Positions 38,643 through 48,742 are shown, counted from the first letter of the stretch. The stretch is DNA of 60,000 nucleotides from Symbiodinium natans (GCA_905221605.1 CAJNDS010002200.1:5001-65000); one strand, 5' to 3'. Numbers and translations: made by a program. The notes: generated from the sequence alone by a model not told the origin.

Positions 38643-39026
38643 CTAACAGTTTGACTTCTTGGGGCTTGGGCATTGGGGTTTGGCGGGTTTAAGTGGGGGG
38701 GGGAGGTGTTGGGGAGGGTTTGGGGGTGTGAATTGGGGATTTGGGGGGTTTGGGCAGTTCAGAGGGGTTTCGGGTGTTTAGGGTTTGGGGGTGTCGTGGT
38801 AGAGTTTCTTGGGGTTTCGGAGGCTTAGGGGTTGTAGATTGTGCGATCGAAAGGTTTTGGCATGAGTGAAATCACCTTGTTGAGGCCTTAAGGCTTAGCT
38901 AAGAAGACTTCCAGTTTAGGGTTTAGGGTTGTTTAGGGTTTAGGGTTTGGGGTTTGGGGTTTAGGGTTTAGGCGTTAGGGTTTAGGGTTTAGGGCTTAGG
39001 GTTTAGGGTTTAGGGCTTGGGGGGAA

Positions 39027-39092
39027 CTTGACCTGGTGGTCCCTCAGGCGACGCCCCTCAGCCGCGGACCGCGAGGAGGTCGTTCTGCATGT
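39027..39092 (-). CDS. Possible exon
   Basis: Minus frames RSAAEGRRLRDHQVKFPPS and AEDMQNDLLAVRG are both open. It adjoins family E copy 2. Confidence 0.4.
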
Positions 39093-39097
39093 CCTCT

Positions 39098-39326
39098 GCT
39101 TGGAGGTGCATTGTACTCATTAACCAAGTGTAACTGTACTTATAGGGTCTAGGGTTTAGGGTTTAGGGTTTGGGGATTAGGGTTTGGGGTTTAGGGTTTA
39201 GGGTTAAACCAAGTATAACTGTACCATAACCCACTTGTAAGCCCCTCAAGTCTCCTAATATGGTCATAAGTACAGTCATAAGTACAGTTATCATTGGCTA
39301 ACAAGCACCATGAACCTCCAAGTGCT
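39098..39326. mobile_element. Family E element, copy 2, with telomere tract inside
   Basis: GCTTGGAGGTGCATTGTACT to CACCATGAACCTCCAAGTGC. A TTTAGGG tract (39143-39206) splits it and is flanked by AACCAAGTGTAACTGTAC / AACCAAGTATAACTGTACC, which repeats part of the element. Confidence 0.85.
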
Positions 39327-39612
39327 AACGCCCGGAGGCCTAAATCCCAAGCCAGAGCTTTAACAAACTACCCCCCCGCAAGGTTCCCACTGTAAGGAAG
39401 GAGGCCCCTAAACCCTAAACCCGAAACGCTCAACCCTGGTCTCATTCAGTAGGCACCCGAATTCTTGGGTTTGTGGGCTCTTGGGTGTTTAAACCTTAAA
39501 CCCTAATTTCAAACACTAAACCCCCCAACCCCAAGAATCCAAACCCAAGCATCTAAACACAGGGTTTGGGGTCTCAAATCTTGGGGTTCGAAACTTCGCA
39601 GGTTCGTGGTAG

Positions 39613-39777
39613 TTTGCCTCGATCTACATCGCTACCTCCTACCCGCATCTCTCGCAAGTTGAGCTTCAAACGGAAGCAAAGAATCCAATTGACAGGGGGT
39701 CACGAGAAGGACACCAGTTGGACAGGCAACTGTTTCTGAGCCAAGTCTTATTCAGTATTGAGGAAAAGTTCAAACCC
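39613..39777 (+). CDS. Possible plus-strand exon
   Basis: Fifty-five open plus codons after CGTGGTAG|: FASIYIATSYPHLSQVELQT, EAKNPIDRGSREGHQLDRQL and SQVLFSIEEKFKP. No convincing AG|G acceptor. Confidence 0.45.
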
Positions 39778-39989
39778 TAAACCCTGTTACTGTTTGGAAT
39801 ACCCTACACGCTGGGCCCTAAAGCACTTAGACGCTTGAAGATTTGGTGCGTTATGGCTTGAGGGCTCGTGCTTGAACCCTGGTGCTCTTGGGCCCTAGTT
39901 CCTGAAGTAGCCAGGTCCCGTCAGGGTTTAGGGTTTAGGATTTAGGGTCTAGATGGGTTTAGGGTTTGGGGTTTAGGGTTTAGGATTTA

Positions 39990-40050
39990 GGGTTGTGCCT
40001 CCACCAACTTTTGGCATGCTTTCAACGAGGCCATGTCATCGTCGAACGAC
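39990..40050 (-). CDS. Candidate exon
   Basis: Minus strand: acceptor AACCGGAG|G, then SFDDDMASLKACQKLVEAQP. Helical and charged. It abuts a telomere-type run. Confidence 0.65.
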
Positions 40051-40324
40051 CTCCGGTTCTGGGGCTCCGTGCAAACCCTAAACCTAAACCCAGCATCCCT
40101 AAACCCTTGACACTTGAACCCTAAACAATGTGAACAGCATCAACAGAAAAGAGCTCCAATCCTAGACCCCTAAACCCCTCAACCTCTTGACCTGCAACTT
40201 TGACCGAAACCCTGACTGAACCCTGCAATTTATGAATAGGTCATGGGTGTTGTTATAACATCACTATACAGGGAACATAAGGGAATACTATTAGAAACTA
40301 TTCCGACATGTCTATTTACACTTC

Positions 40325-40387
40325 CTTCAAAGCATGGGAGCCATGTCTCGGCTGTTCTTGAAGCCACCTCTTGAAGGGGGGTACAAC
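40325..40387 (-). CDS. Candidate 63-nt exon
   Basis: Minus strand: acceptor ACTATAAG|G, then VVPPFKRWLQEQPRHGSHAL K, ending TTGAAG|GAAGTG, a GA donor. Confidence 0.6.
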
Positions 40388-40536
40388 CTTATAGTCCCTG
40401 ATTATGTTAGGGCTCAGGACTTTAGGGTTTTGGGGTTCTAGTGCTTTAGGGTTTAGGGTTTTAGGGTCTCAGGGCTTAGGGGTTTCAAGGTTTGAGGGTC
40501 TTGAGGGTTTTCGGGTGCACTTCCTTGGAATGCTAC

Positions 40537-40612
40537 CTTTATCGTCCCTGGTTCTCGCCAGCCGACGTTGCTGGCCAACTCCACACATGATAGTTTCAAA
40601 AATGCAGGGATC
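40537..40612 (-). CDS. Candidate 76-nt exon
   Basis: Minus strand: acceptor GGGGTGAG|G, then IPAFLKLSCVELASNVGWRE PGTIK, donor ATAAAG|GTAGCA. Strong borders; the frame stays open beyond the donor. Confidence 0.7.
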
Positions 40613-40688
40613 CTCACCCCAAAAACATAGAAAAAGGGGCTCCTACACCCTGAACACAAACCTCTGATGTTCCAAAACACCAAAGTGG

Positions 40689-40780
40689 TTGGGATGTTCC
40701 CTACAAACAATCCTCAATAGGGATGATAGGGGGTACTAGAATCCTATCAAGGACTGTGAGTATAAGGGTGAACATCCCAA
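40689..40780. mobile_element. Family A element, copy 3
   Basis: TTGGGATGTTCCCTACAAAC to GGGTGAACATCCCAA. CCAA / TTGG at the borders may be part of the termini. Confidence 0.85.
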
Positions 40781-40937
40781 CCAAGCGGTCGAAAGGCCGC
40801 CACCTGCTTGGTGGGGCCTTTGCTGATGCTCTAAGGCCCTCTTACAGGTTTGCTCTAGAGGATGTGTCAACGCCCCTAAGCCCTGAATTCTAAACCCTAA
40901 ACCTTAAACCCTAAACCCTAAACCTCAAACCCCTAAA

Positions 40938-41125
40938 CTCTACATCAACACACAGCACACCCTCAGCTCGGGGCCTTCCCTGCAACGAACTGCCCGGTAC
41001 CAACCCTAAAACGTAAGGTCGAAACGGGCCCCACGAGGGGTTTTCACAAAACCCTACACCCCTAATTGAAACCTCAAACTCTTTTGTCGAGTTTGCATAA
41101 ACCCCTAAGTGAAATCTCAAACTCA
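40938..41125 (-). CDS. Possible exon
   Basis: Open minus frame: FCENPSWGPFRPYVLGLVPG SSLQGRPRAEGVLCVDVE. Upstream boundaries unclear. Confidence 0.4.
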
Positions 41126-41172
41126 AGGCTCTTTTCGAATCTCAAAGGGGTTTTTAGGCCTTAGGGTTTAGG

Positions 41173-41243
41173 GTTTATTGAAACGAGCTGAGAGCAGCGC
41201 CACTTGCATCGCCACTCCCTGGCGAGCGTGTCGTAGGTCACAC
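41173..41243 (-). CDS. Candidate exon
   Basis: Minus strand: acceptor CCTGGCAG|G, then VTYDTLAREWRCKWRCSQLV SIN, running into a telomere-type run. Confidence 0.6.
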
Positions 41244-41587
41244 CTGCCAGGATCCCAAAACCCTTTAAACCTTAAACCCTGAACCCTAACCCTCCCTAAA
41301 CCCTAAAACCTAAACCCCAAACCCCAAACCCCCAACTCCAAACCCCAAACCCCAAACCCTAAACCCCAAACCCTAAACCCTAAACCCTAAACCCTAAGAG
41401 GCTTTGAGAGGCTAAGGACTCAAATAGGGGACAGTTCAAGCGACACCACGATGCAAAAGACTGCCCTGCAGCTTTTCAGGACTCCTATCAACGCCAAAAC
41501 CCGGTTGTGGGTTTAGGCTTTAGGGTTTAGGGTTTAGGGTTTAGGGTTTAGGAGCTTTTTCGGGTGTGGGGGGAGTTACTTGGAAGC

Positions 41588-41680
41588 CCTTTTGACTTAG
41601 CAAGTAGGGTGGGTAAGGTGGCTAATGGGGAGTAGAATCGGGCTTTAGGGGATACTAAGTGGACTTGCTAAGTCAAAAGA
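41588..41680. mobile_element. Family R inverted-repeat element
   Basis: CTTTTGACTTAGCAAGT / ACTTGCTAAGTCAAAAG perfect 17-bp terminal inverted repeats, 93 bp in all. Only copy seen here. Confidence 0.85.
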
Positions 41681-41761
41681 GCTTCGAAGTAGGGCTTAGG
41701 ATTGAAGAGGTTAGGGGTTTAGGGGGTGCTTGAAGGGCTTAAGGGTTTAGGGTTTAGGGTT

Positions 41762-41875
41762 GACCCTAAGCCCTAAGCCCTAAGCCCTTAGGGCCCTAAG
41801 CCCTAAGCCCTAAGCCCTAAGCCCTATGCCCTAAGCCCTAAGCCCTAAACCCTAAACCCCTAAACCCCTAAATCC
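41762..41875. repeat. CCCTAAG array
   Basis: About 13 units of the CCCTAAG variant with few exceptions. Confidence 0.95.
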
Positions 41876-41888
41876 TAATCATCTACAG

Positions 41889-41954
41889 TACTCCACAGCA
41901 AGCACTTGTCCTTTTACAGGTCTGGGGCGGGCCTTCTGCGATCTGCTCCGCCAT
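41889..41954 (-). CDS. Possible start exon
   Basis: The minus strand has an in-frame TGA and then MAEQIAEGPPQTCKRTSACC GVL; a GT donor (GACCT|GTAAAAG) lies inside. It is the last candidate before the 42.06 kb block. Confidence 0.45.
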
Positions 41955-42363
41955 TGCGAGCGCTCACAGCCGAAAGTAAAGCTGCGGGGAGATCCGGCGG
42001 TCTAAGCCTCCCTTTGTTTGTTGGATCCTTTGAAGGATCAAAGGGGGATTCGACTCTATATTATATATATATAGATATAGATATGTATATATATATATAT
42101 GGTCAGCCCCCCCCCCCATGATCCACACCTATGGTTTTCTTGTCTTCGTCTTTGTCGGATTTTCTGCTTTTTCCTCGGAAAAATGCAGTCAAAACTGCAC
42201 TGGAATACAAAAAGCTCTAGTATATTATTCTCTATAAAAACATTAGTGTTTTTTATGTGCATTTTGCTTTTGAAACTTGTGTCTTGCGGCCCCATAAAAT
42301 TTTTGAAGGGTAGCAATTAGAAGTTTAAGGCTTTTCAGGGTTTTAGGGGTTTGTAAAATTTAG

Positions 42364-42400
42364 ATGATCTGTGGAAGGCACCGTGGCTTCCCCAGACCAT
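42364..42400. repeat. CTTCCCCAGACC hairpin 1
   Basis: GATCTGTGGAAGGCACCG and TGGCTTCCCCAGACC form an imperfect stem. First of four related hairpins in the block. Confidence 0.8.
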
Positions 42401-42674
42401 TTGCAATTTAAAAAACCCTTTAAAGGGGAAGCCCTTTTCAAATTTGAAGGGTGTTAAGGTACTTAAAGCCTTTCAAAATTTTCAAGATTTAAAGGATCTT
42501 AAAAGGCTTTAAAGCCCTTAAAAACCTCGAAACGTTTATCCCTTAAAAGGCTAAATTTCCTTAAAATTAAAAACGGGCAGCCGTTTAAAATTAAGGAAGT
42601 TACGGATTTTAGAAAAGGACAGCCATTTACAACTGCAAGAATTTCAGGGTTTTACGGATTTGTAAAAATCTATA

Positions 42675-42710
42675 TGGTCTGGGGAAGGCACCGGGGCTTC
42701 CCCAGACCAT
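42675..42710. repeat. CTTCCCCAGACC hairpin 2
   Basis: ATGGTCTGGGGAAG, loop GCACCGGGG, CTTCCCCAGACCAT: a perfect 14-bp stem. The flanks (TTTCAGGGTTTTACGGATTT) repeat those of hairpin 1 about 315 bp earlier. Confidence 0.9.
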
Positions 42711-42876
42711 TGGCAACTTCAAAAATCTCTAAAATCCGCAAAGGGCAGCCACTTAAATACGTAAGCAATTTACGGTCTTCAATAGGCTTAAAAGTCTTAA
42801 AACCTTCATAATCCTGAGAATGTTTAAACAGAAGCTTAAAGATTTTTATAAGATTTTAAGGACTTTCAAAGTTTAG

Positions 42877-42913
42877 ACGGTCTGGGGGAAGCCCCAGTGC
42901 CTTCCCCAGATCA
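42877..42913. repeat. CTTCCCCAGACC hairpin 3
   Basis: GGTCTGGGGGAAG to CTTCCCCAGATCAT. Same stem in the reverse loop orientation. Confidence 0.85.
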
Positions 42914-42944
42914 TGTAAACTTGCAAAAACCCTTAAACCCTTAA

Positions 42945-43870
42945 CCCTAAAAACTTAACACTAAGCCCGTAGCACAAACCCCAAACACTTAACATGAAAC
43001 CCTAAACACTAACCCTAAAAACTTAACACTAAGCCCTTAGCACAAACCCCAAACACTTAACATGAAACCCTAAACACTTAAGCACTAGACCCTACACACT
43101 AAACCCTAAACACGTAAACACTACACCCGACCCTAAAAACTAAACCCTAAAAACTAAACCCTAAAAACTAAACCCTAAACATTTCACACTAAACCCTACA
43201 CACTAAACCCTGAACACTAGTAAAAATCCTTAAAACCCTTAATCCAAAAAACCAAACCCGAAACCCTTAACACTAAACCCTAAACACTCAGCACTAGACC
43301 CTAAAGAGTAACCCTAAAAAACTTAACACTAGGCCCACGAACCCCAAACACTTGACACGAAACCCTAAACACATATGCACTACTAAACCCTAAAAACTCA
43401 GCACCAGACCCTAAAAACTTAACACTAAGCCCTTAGCACAAACCCCAAACACTTAACAGGAAACCCTAAACACTTAAGCACTAGACCCTAAACACTAATT
43501 AAACCCTAAACACTTAAACACTACACCCTAAAAACTAAACCCTAAGCATTATACACTAAACCCTACACACAACCCTGAACACTAGCAAAAATCCTTAAAA
43601 CCCGTAACCCACAAAAGAAACCGAAACCCTTAGCACTGAACCCTAAACACTCAGCACTAGACCCTTAACACTAAACCTAAAAGTTTAACACTAAGCCCTT
43701 AGCACGAACCCCAAACACTGAACACGAAACCCTAAACACTTAAGCACTAATCCCTTTCTAAACACTAAACCCAAAACACTTAAACACTACACCCTAAAAA
43801 CTAAACCCTAAACATTACACACTAAACCCTACACACTAAACCCTGAAAACTAAATCCTAAACCCTAAACA
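42945..43870. repeat. Degenerate CACTAAACCC higher-order satellite
   Basis: A composite unit (AACACTAAGCCCTTAGCACA, then AACCCCAAACACTTAACA and GAAACCCTAAACACT) recurs at about 42955, 43025, 43410 and 43685, with TACACTAAACCCTACACACT pieces between. Distinct from the 7-bp arrays outside. Confidence 0.85.
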
Positions 43871-43889
43871 GAAGGATTTTCAAGTTGTC

Positions 43890-43927
43890 AATGGTCTGGG
43901 GAAGCCCCGTTGCCTTCCCCAGATCAT
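43890..43927. repeat. CTTCCCCAGACC hairpin 4
   Basis: ATGGTCTGGGGAAGCCCCGT then TGCCTTCCCCAGATCAT, nearly 1 kb from the other three. Confidence 0.9.
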
Positions 43928-44520
43928 TTAAATGTGTAAACATTCTTTTTTTTTTTTTTTAACACGGACCTCTGAAGCCTGTCCGGAGTCCCCTCAAACC
44001 CACCACCCACTGAGGCCCGCACCGCAGAACGCCCGTGCTTCACACAAAGCGCTCAAGCTCAGAGTATGCATTCTTAAAACCCCTAACCCTAAAAAACCAA
44101 ACCCGAAACCCTTAACACTAAACCCTAAACACTAACCCTAAAAGCTTAACACTAAGCCCTTAGCACAAACCCCAAACACTTAGCACGAAACCCTAAACAC
44201 TTAAGCACTTAACCCACAAACTAAACCTTAAACGTTTCAAACTGAACCCTAAACATTAGACACTAAACCCTGAACACTAAACCCTAAACCCTAAATCCTA
44301 AACAGTAAACCCCAAAGCCGGAACCTCGAGCCCTACTAAATCTAAACCTGAAACCAAAAACCCGTCGGGTTTCAGATGCTTACTGTTTGGATATCAGAGT
44401 TTAGGGTTTTTTTGGGGTTTTAGCCGAGCCGCTTGACCCTAAACCCTAAACCCTGAACTTAACACTCAACCCTAAACACAAAACACTAAACCCTAAAACC
44501 TACACACTAAACCCTAAACA
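43928..44520. repeat. CACTAAACCC satellite continued
   Basis: One more composite unit (about 44135-44200) and degenerate repeats. A T16 run lies at 43946-43961. No gene recognised. Confidence 0.7.
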
Positions 44521-45180
44521 CTAGATTTCCAGAAAAAATCTGGAGTACCCGGGCCCCGGACTCCAGATTTCCAGAAAAAATCTGGAGTACTGGGCCCCGG
44601 ACTCCAGACTCCAGATTTCCAGAAAAAATCTGGAGTACCGGGGCCCCGGACTCCAGACTCCAGATTTCCAGAAAAAATCTGGAGTACTGGGCCCCGGACT
44701 CCAGACTCCAGATTTCCAGAAAAAATCTGGAGTACCGGGACTCCAGATTTCCAGAAAAAATCTGGAGTACCCGGGCCCCGGACTCCAGACTCCAGATTTC
44801 CAGAAAAAATCTGGAGTACCCGGGCCCCGGACTCCAGACTCCAGATTTCCAGCAAAAATCTGGAGTACTGGGCCCCGGACTCCAGACTCCAGATTTCCAA
44901 AAAATCTGGAGTACCGGGGCCCCGGACTCCAGACTCCAGATTTCCAGAAAAAATCTGGAGTACCCGGGGCCCCGGACTCCAGACTCCAGATTTCCAGAAA
45001 AAATCTGGAGTACCGGGGCCCCGGACTCCAGACTCCAGATTTCCAGAAAAAATCTGGAGTACCCGGGGCCCCGGACTCCAGACTCCAGATTTCCAGAAAA
45101 AATCTGGAGTACCCAGAGCCCCAGACTCCAGACTCCAGATGTCCAGAAAAAATCTGGAGTACCCGCGGCCCCAGACTCCA
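44521..45180. repeat. Hairpin-monomer tandem array, forward part
   Basis: About 13 monomers of 42-56 bp. Each has CTCCAGATTTCCAGAAAAAA TCTGGAG (10-bp stem) and ACCGGGGCCCCGGACTCCAG. Length differences are one extra CTCCAGA heptamer. Long open frames across it are repeat read-through. Confidence 0.95.
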
Positions 45181-45195
45181 GATTACAAACTCCAG

Positions 45196-45400
45196 AATCT
45201 GGAGTCCAGGGTCCCGGTACTCCAGATTTTTTCTGGAAATCTGGAGTCTGGAGTCCGGGGCCCCGGTACTCCAGATTTTTTCTGGAAATCTGGAGTCTGG
45301 AGTCCGGGGCCCCGGGTACTCCAGATTTTTTCTGGAAATCTGGAGTCTGGAGTCCGGGGGTACTCCAGATTTTTTCTGGAAATCTGGAGTCTGGAGTCCC
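45196..45400. repeat. Hairpin-monomer tandem array, inverted part
   Basis: About four monomers in the opposite orientation (TTTTTTCTGGAAATCTGGAG). The switch is at AACTCCAGAATCTGGAGTCC near 45195. Confidence 0.95.
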
Positions 45401-45593
45401 CCCCCTCCCAAAACCCCCTTCCCGAGGCCAAATGTGTGGATCATGGGGGGGGGGGGGGCGAGCATATATATATACATATACATATATATATATATGAATT
45501 AACTGCTTTTTTGGGAAGGGGGGAACGAAAGTCACATGTAACACCCAACCCAACCATCAATCCTAGCATCTAGAAGGTTTGGGCGACAGAAAG

Positions 45594-45670
45594 TTAAGGC
45601 TTCGTGAGATTGGATGAGTCAGGCTGAAGCAAGAGACAAGTCTTCAGATGCTTTGCGAAGACTTTAAGGC
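45594..45670 (-). CDS. Candidate C-terminal exon
   Basis: Minus strand: acceptor AGTTGAAG|G, then LKVFAKHLKTCLLLQPDSSN LTKP and a stop. First exon candidate to the right of the 3.4 kb block. Confidence 0.65.
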
Positions 45671-46142
45671 CTTCAACTAAAAGCTTTAGGTTTTTTTGGG
45701 GTGTTTAGGGCTCAGGGTTTAGGGTTTAGGGGAGGTCTCAGAGTCACTATGACAGTATATCTTTTGGAGTTTAAGCCGCCGCAAGAGTCCATGCGGTTAA
45801 CCCCTGCTACTTCCCGAGCCCTCAACTCTACACCCTACACCCGAAACTCTCTCTGTCGAAGGCTCACCCTCCCCCCCCCCCACTTCCCTTCTGCCATGAG
45901 AATTGTCCCTAAAGTGATAAGGAATGTGTTGTCGCCACAAGAGTACCCTGTAAAAGAAAATGTATAGATGCCATTTATTCTTTTTTCGCGGGAGGGGGAG
46001 TTGGTGGGGGCGGGAAGGGGGGGGGGGGGGGTTCCGATAAGATGGCCGTATGGACACCCAAAACCCCATAGTTGCGAGGGAGGGCGGTGTTGAGGCCCCT
46101 GGGTGGGTTCAGGGTTGTAGGGCTGGTGTGCTTGAGGATCAA

Positions 46143-46375
46143 GACCCTAAACCCTAAACCCTAACCCCTAAACCCTATACCCTCCTAAACCCTAGACCCT
46201 AGACCCTAAACCCTAGACCCTAGACCCTAAACCCTAAACCCTAAACCCTAAACCCTAAACCCTAAACCCTAAACCCTAAGCCCTAAACCCTAAACCCTAA
46301 ACCCTAAATTCTAAACCCACACCCTAAACCCTAAACACTAAAACCCTAACCCTAAACCCTAAGCCCTAAACCCAG
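46143..46375. repeat. CCCTAAA array with CCCTAGA variants
   Basis: C-rich array; CCCTAGA clusters near 46190-46225. Confidence 0.9.
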
Positions 46376-46652
46376 GGCCCATACTACAGGGAGAAGGTTT
46401 GGGAATCAGGGCTTGGTATCGGGACAAGGCATCTTGGGTGAGAATAGCAGGGTTTCTGGGGTGTAAGGTTTAAGGACCAGGTTTCAGGATTGAGGGCGCA
46501 AGGTTTAGTTTCGAGTGTATCGACTATTTCGGATTCTGGATTTGGGGCCTGTGCGTTGTTCAGAACACTTGCTGCTTCAAGCAATGCTTTTTTTTTCATG
46601 TTGCTCCAAACCCGAAACCCCGAAGACCCTCAAACAGATCCAGGGGTTTCGG

Positions 46653-46719
46653 TCAAATTTTTTCGAGGCCGGCAAACAGAGCGGCTGCCGTTCTCAGCTG
46701 GCCTTCAGGCTCCACAGGC
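46653..46719 (-). CDS. Candidate C-terminal exon
   Basis: Minus strand: acceptor TTCAAAG|G, then PVEPEGQLRTAAALFAGLEK I and a stop. A plus frame is also open. Confidence 0.5.
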
Positions 46720-46797
46720 CTTTGAAGGGTTTGGGGTTTGGGACTTCCCCGGGTCTTCGACCTTCAACCCCAATTACACTTTAAACCCTGACCCCTT

Positions 46798-46798
<1 letters not shown>

Positions 46799-46826
<28 letters not shown>
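46799..46826. repeat. Poly(C) run
   Basis: About 28 consecutive C, the longest homopolymer in the window. Confidence 0.95.
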
Positions 46827-46828
<2 letters not shown>

Positions 46829-46874
46829 ATATAACATTTAGGGTTCTGGGGGCTGTCGGGTTGCCCTTCAAACC

Positions 46875-46960
46875 CGAAGAAGCACTGCGAAAACTTCAAG
46901 TTCGGTTCAGCGTTCCTACCAAAGGAAGCCCCAGCAGTTCACACTTCAATGGGTGTCCAA
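46875..46960 (+). CDS. Possible plus-strand exon
   Basis: Plus strand: KHCENFKFGSAFLPKEAPAV HTSMGVQ with canonical donor GTCCAA|GTAAGA. A second plus frame (EEALRKLQVRFSVPTKGSPS) is also open. Confidence 0.5.
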
Positions 46961-47082
46961 GTAAGACGCTTAGCTACCAAGCCCGAAGAAGCTGAAACCA
47001 CCTAAAACCCCCCCACCACTGGCAACTCCCCACAAATCTGAAACAACCCCTTGGCTGCAGCACAACACCAAACAGACGATGC

Positions 47083-47237
47083 ATATGAAGTAGGGTTTAT
47101 ATTTCTTGTACTGCGGACTCGAGGTCTTATATTTCTTGTATCCCCAAAAGGACACCACATGTATACACTCACCAATATTAAAAAAGGAACCTTCTATACA
47201 CTCACCAAAAACAGGAACATAAACCCTGCTTCATATG
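47083..47237. mobile_element. Family J element, copy 2
   Basis: CATATGAAGTAGGGTTTATA / ACATAAACCCTGCTTCATATG. A 30-bp internal duplication of TTATATTTCTTGTA makes it longer than copy 1. Confidence 0.9.
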
Positions 47238-47239
47238 GA

Positions 47240-47467
47240 GCGAGTGAGTCTAGGCATCGGGCATTGCGGGGCTCGGGGGGCTGAGGGTGGCATGCTTTCG
47301 GAGCTGTGGCGCTTATCAGGGCTCACAGTATCATGGCGTCGGGTTCTGGGTTGATGATCACCATTACCATGATGATGCTGATGATGATGAGGATGATGAT
47401 GATGATGGAAACATGGCTTAGGGGCACAGGGTTTTGGGGCATCTGCTGTGGGAGGTTTTGATTTCAA
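47240..47467 (-). CDS. Possible His-rich exon
   Basis: The minus strand reads KPCFHHHHHPHHHQHHHGNG then QPRTRRHDTVSPDKRHSSES. It comes from an ATG/CAT triplet repeat; the flanks look protein-like. It could be real or simple-sequence read-through. Confidence 0.45.
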
Positions 47468-47789
47468 GATTGCTGCAGTGTGGCTTCTCCGCTTCTCCGC
47501 TTCTCCGCAAATTTCATGAGTTCCCCTCCTCCCCCCCCCCCCCCCCCACCCAGGTTAATATCCCCGTAAATGGCCTTCGTTATGGGGGGAACCTAGGGGG
47601 TTAGTATAGAGGGGGGTAGTAGGGCAACCCATGAAATTTTGAGGTGCGAAGGTTGCTCAGTGTCGGACTTTCACTACCAGGCCCCAGGCCCTGAACCCTA
47701 AACTCTGCCCTCAAACGCCCAAGTCATAAACCCAACCCTAAAACCTAAGCCCTGAACCTGAAACCCTAAGCCCCCCCGAAACCCTAAAC

Positions 47790-48001
47790 TCTAAACCCTA
47801 AACCCTAAACCCCAAACCCTAAACCCTAAACCCTAAACCCTGAACCCTGAACCCTAAACCCTAAACCCTAAACCCTAAACCCTAAACCCTAAACCCTAAA
47901 CCCTAACCTAAACCCTAAACCCTAAACCCTAAACCCTAAACCCTAAACCCTAAACCCTAAACCCTAAACCCTAAACCCTAAACCCTAAACCCTAAACCCT
48001 A
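47790..48001. repeat. CCCTAAA array
   Basis: About 30 C-rich units with two CCCTGAA. Confidence 0.95.
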
Positions 48002-48073
48002 CCTGAAGCCCCACAGTCGCAGCTGTAAGGCCTGGGCACTACGGCTCCTGGGAGTCAAGGTGAATATGAATGT

Positions 48074-48133
48074 AGGGTTTAGGGTTTAGGGTTTAGGGTT
48101 TAGGGTTTAGGGTTTAGGGTTTAGGGTTCAGGT

Positions 48134-48228
<95 letters not shown>

Positions 48229-48235
48229 GGTTTGG
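48074..48235. repeat. TTTAGGG array passing into GGGTTGA array
   Basis: Eight TTTAGGG units, then about 15 perfect GGGTTGA units (48134-48228). A sharp switch to a single variant. Confidence 0.95.
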
Positions 48236-48549
48236 GGCATGCAGGTTTGGGGCTTAGGGCTTTGAGGTTTATGGTTTCGGGGAGCCTTCTTGTAGGTTCT
48301 GGGCATTTCGACTTAGGTGCTAGGACCCCCCTGCCCAAAATAAGGCCCACATGAGGGCGCAGGAGTAAGCCTCAAGCCCTGACTAACTATTTTTCGGGTT
48401 TCAGGGTTTGTGATTTAAGGTTTAGGGTAAACCCTAAGTAACCCCAAATGGTTTCGGGTTCAGGGTTTGGGGCTTGAGGTTTAGGGTTTCAGGGTGTAGG
48501 ATTTATGGTTTAAAGGGTGAACTCCAAAAATCCGAACCCCGCTACGACA

Positions 48550-48728
48550 GAAAAAGACCCAGACATTCCATTTGTAGTACTATTCTGGAATTAGGTACCC
48601 CCAAAACCATACTAAAAAGGGTTTTTGGGGTACCTGATTCCATAATAGTACTACAAATGGACCCTCTGGGAGACTCCTCCGCCCGCACTTGGAGCAGGCT
48701 GGACACGCGCTCGCGGCAGATGGGGCAC
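48550..48728 (-). CDS. RING-finger E3 ligase, exon with last zinc ligands
   Basis: Minus strand: acceptor TTCCGCCAG|G at 48729. With AG from the previous exon the first codon is Arg, then CPICRERVSSLLQVRAEE, the C-terminal half of a MGRN1/LUL-type RING. The frame continues through the family M hairpin (48568-48660) without a stop and ends at a TAG near 48546. Whether that extension is translated is unknown. The RING recruits an E2 and marks targets with ubiquitin in this family. Confidence 0.8.
48568..48660. mobile_element. Family M hairpin element, copy 1
   Basis: A 93-bp near-perfect palindrome: CCATTTGTAGTACTATTCTG / ATAGTACTACAAATGG with inner GGTACCCCCAAAA. Its 31 codons are stop-free in the RING frame. 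Confidence 0.9.
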
Positions 48729-48742
48729 CTGGCGGAACGGAG

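Larger units (their letters stand above)
42057..45496. mobile_element. 3.4 kb inverted-repeat-bounded block
   Basis: The left end is an (AT)n run, GGTCAG, 11 C and ATGATCCACAC. The right end is the inverse: GTGTGGATCATG, 14 G, CGAGC and an (AT)n run. Between them lie AT-rich sequence, four CTTCCCCAGACC hairpins, a CACTAAACCC satellite and a hairpin-monomer array. No transposase or other protein was found, so it is a non-autonomous element or satellite island. Confidence 0.7.

Noticed and set aside
42057-42320. Frames over the (AT)n end of the 3.4 kb block
   Set aside because: YIYIYI-type low complexity with no homology-like features.
44507-45553. 348- and 320-codon open frames on minus, and 144 codons on plus
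   Set aside because: They are read-through of the hairpin-monomer array (PDFFWKSGVWSPG-type repeats) and exist in several frames and both strands.
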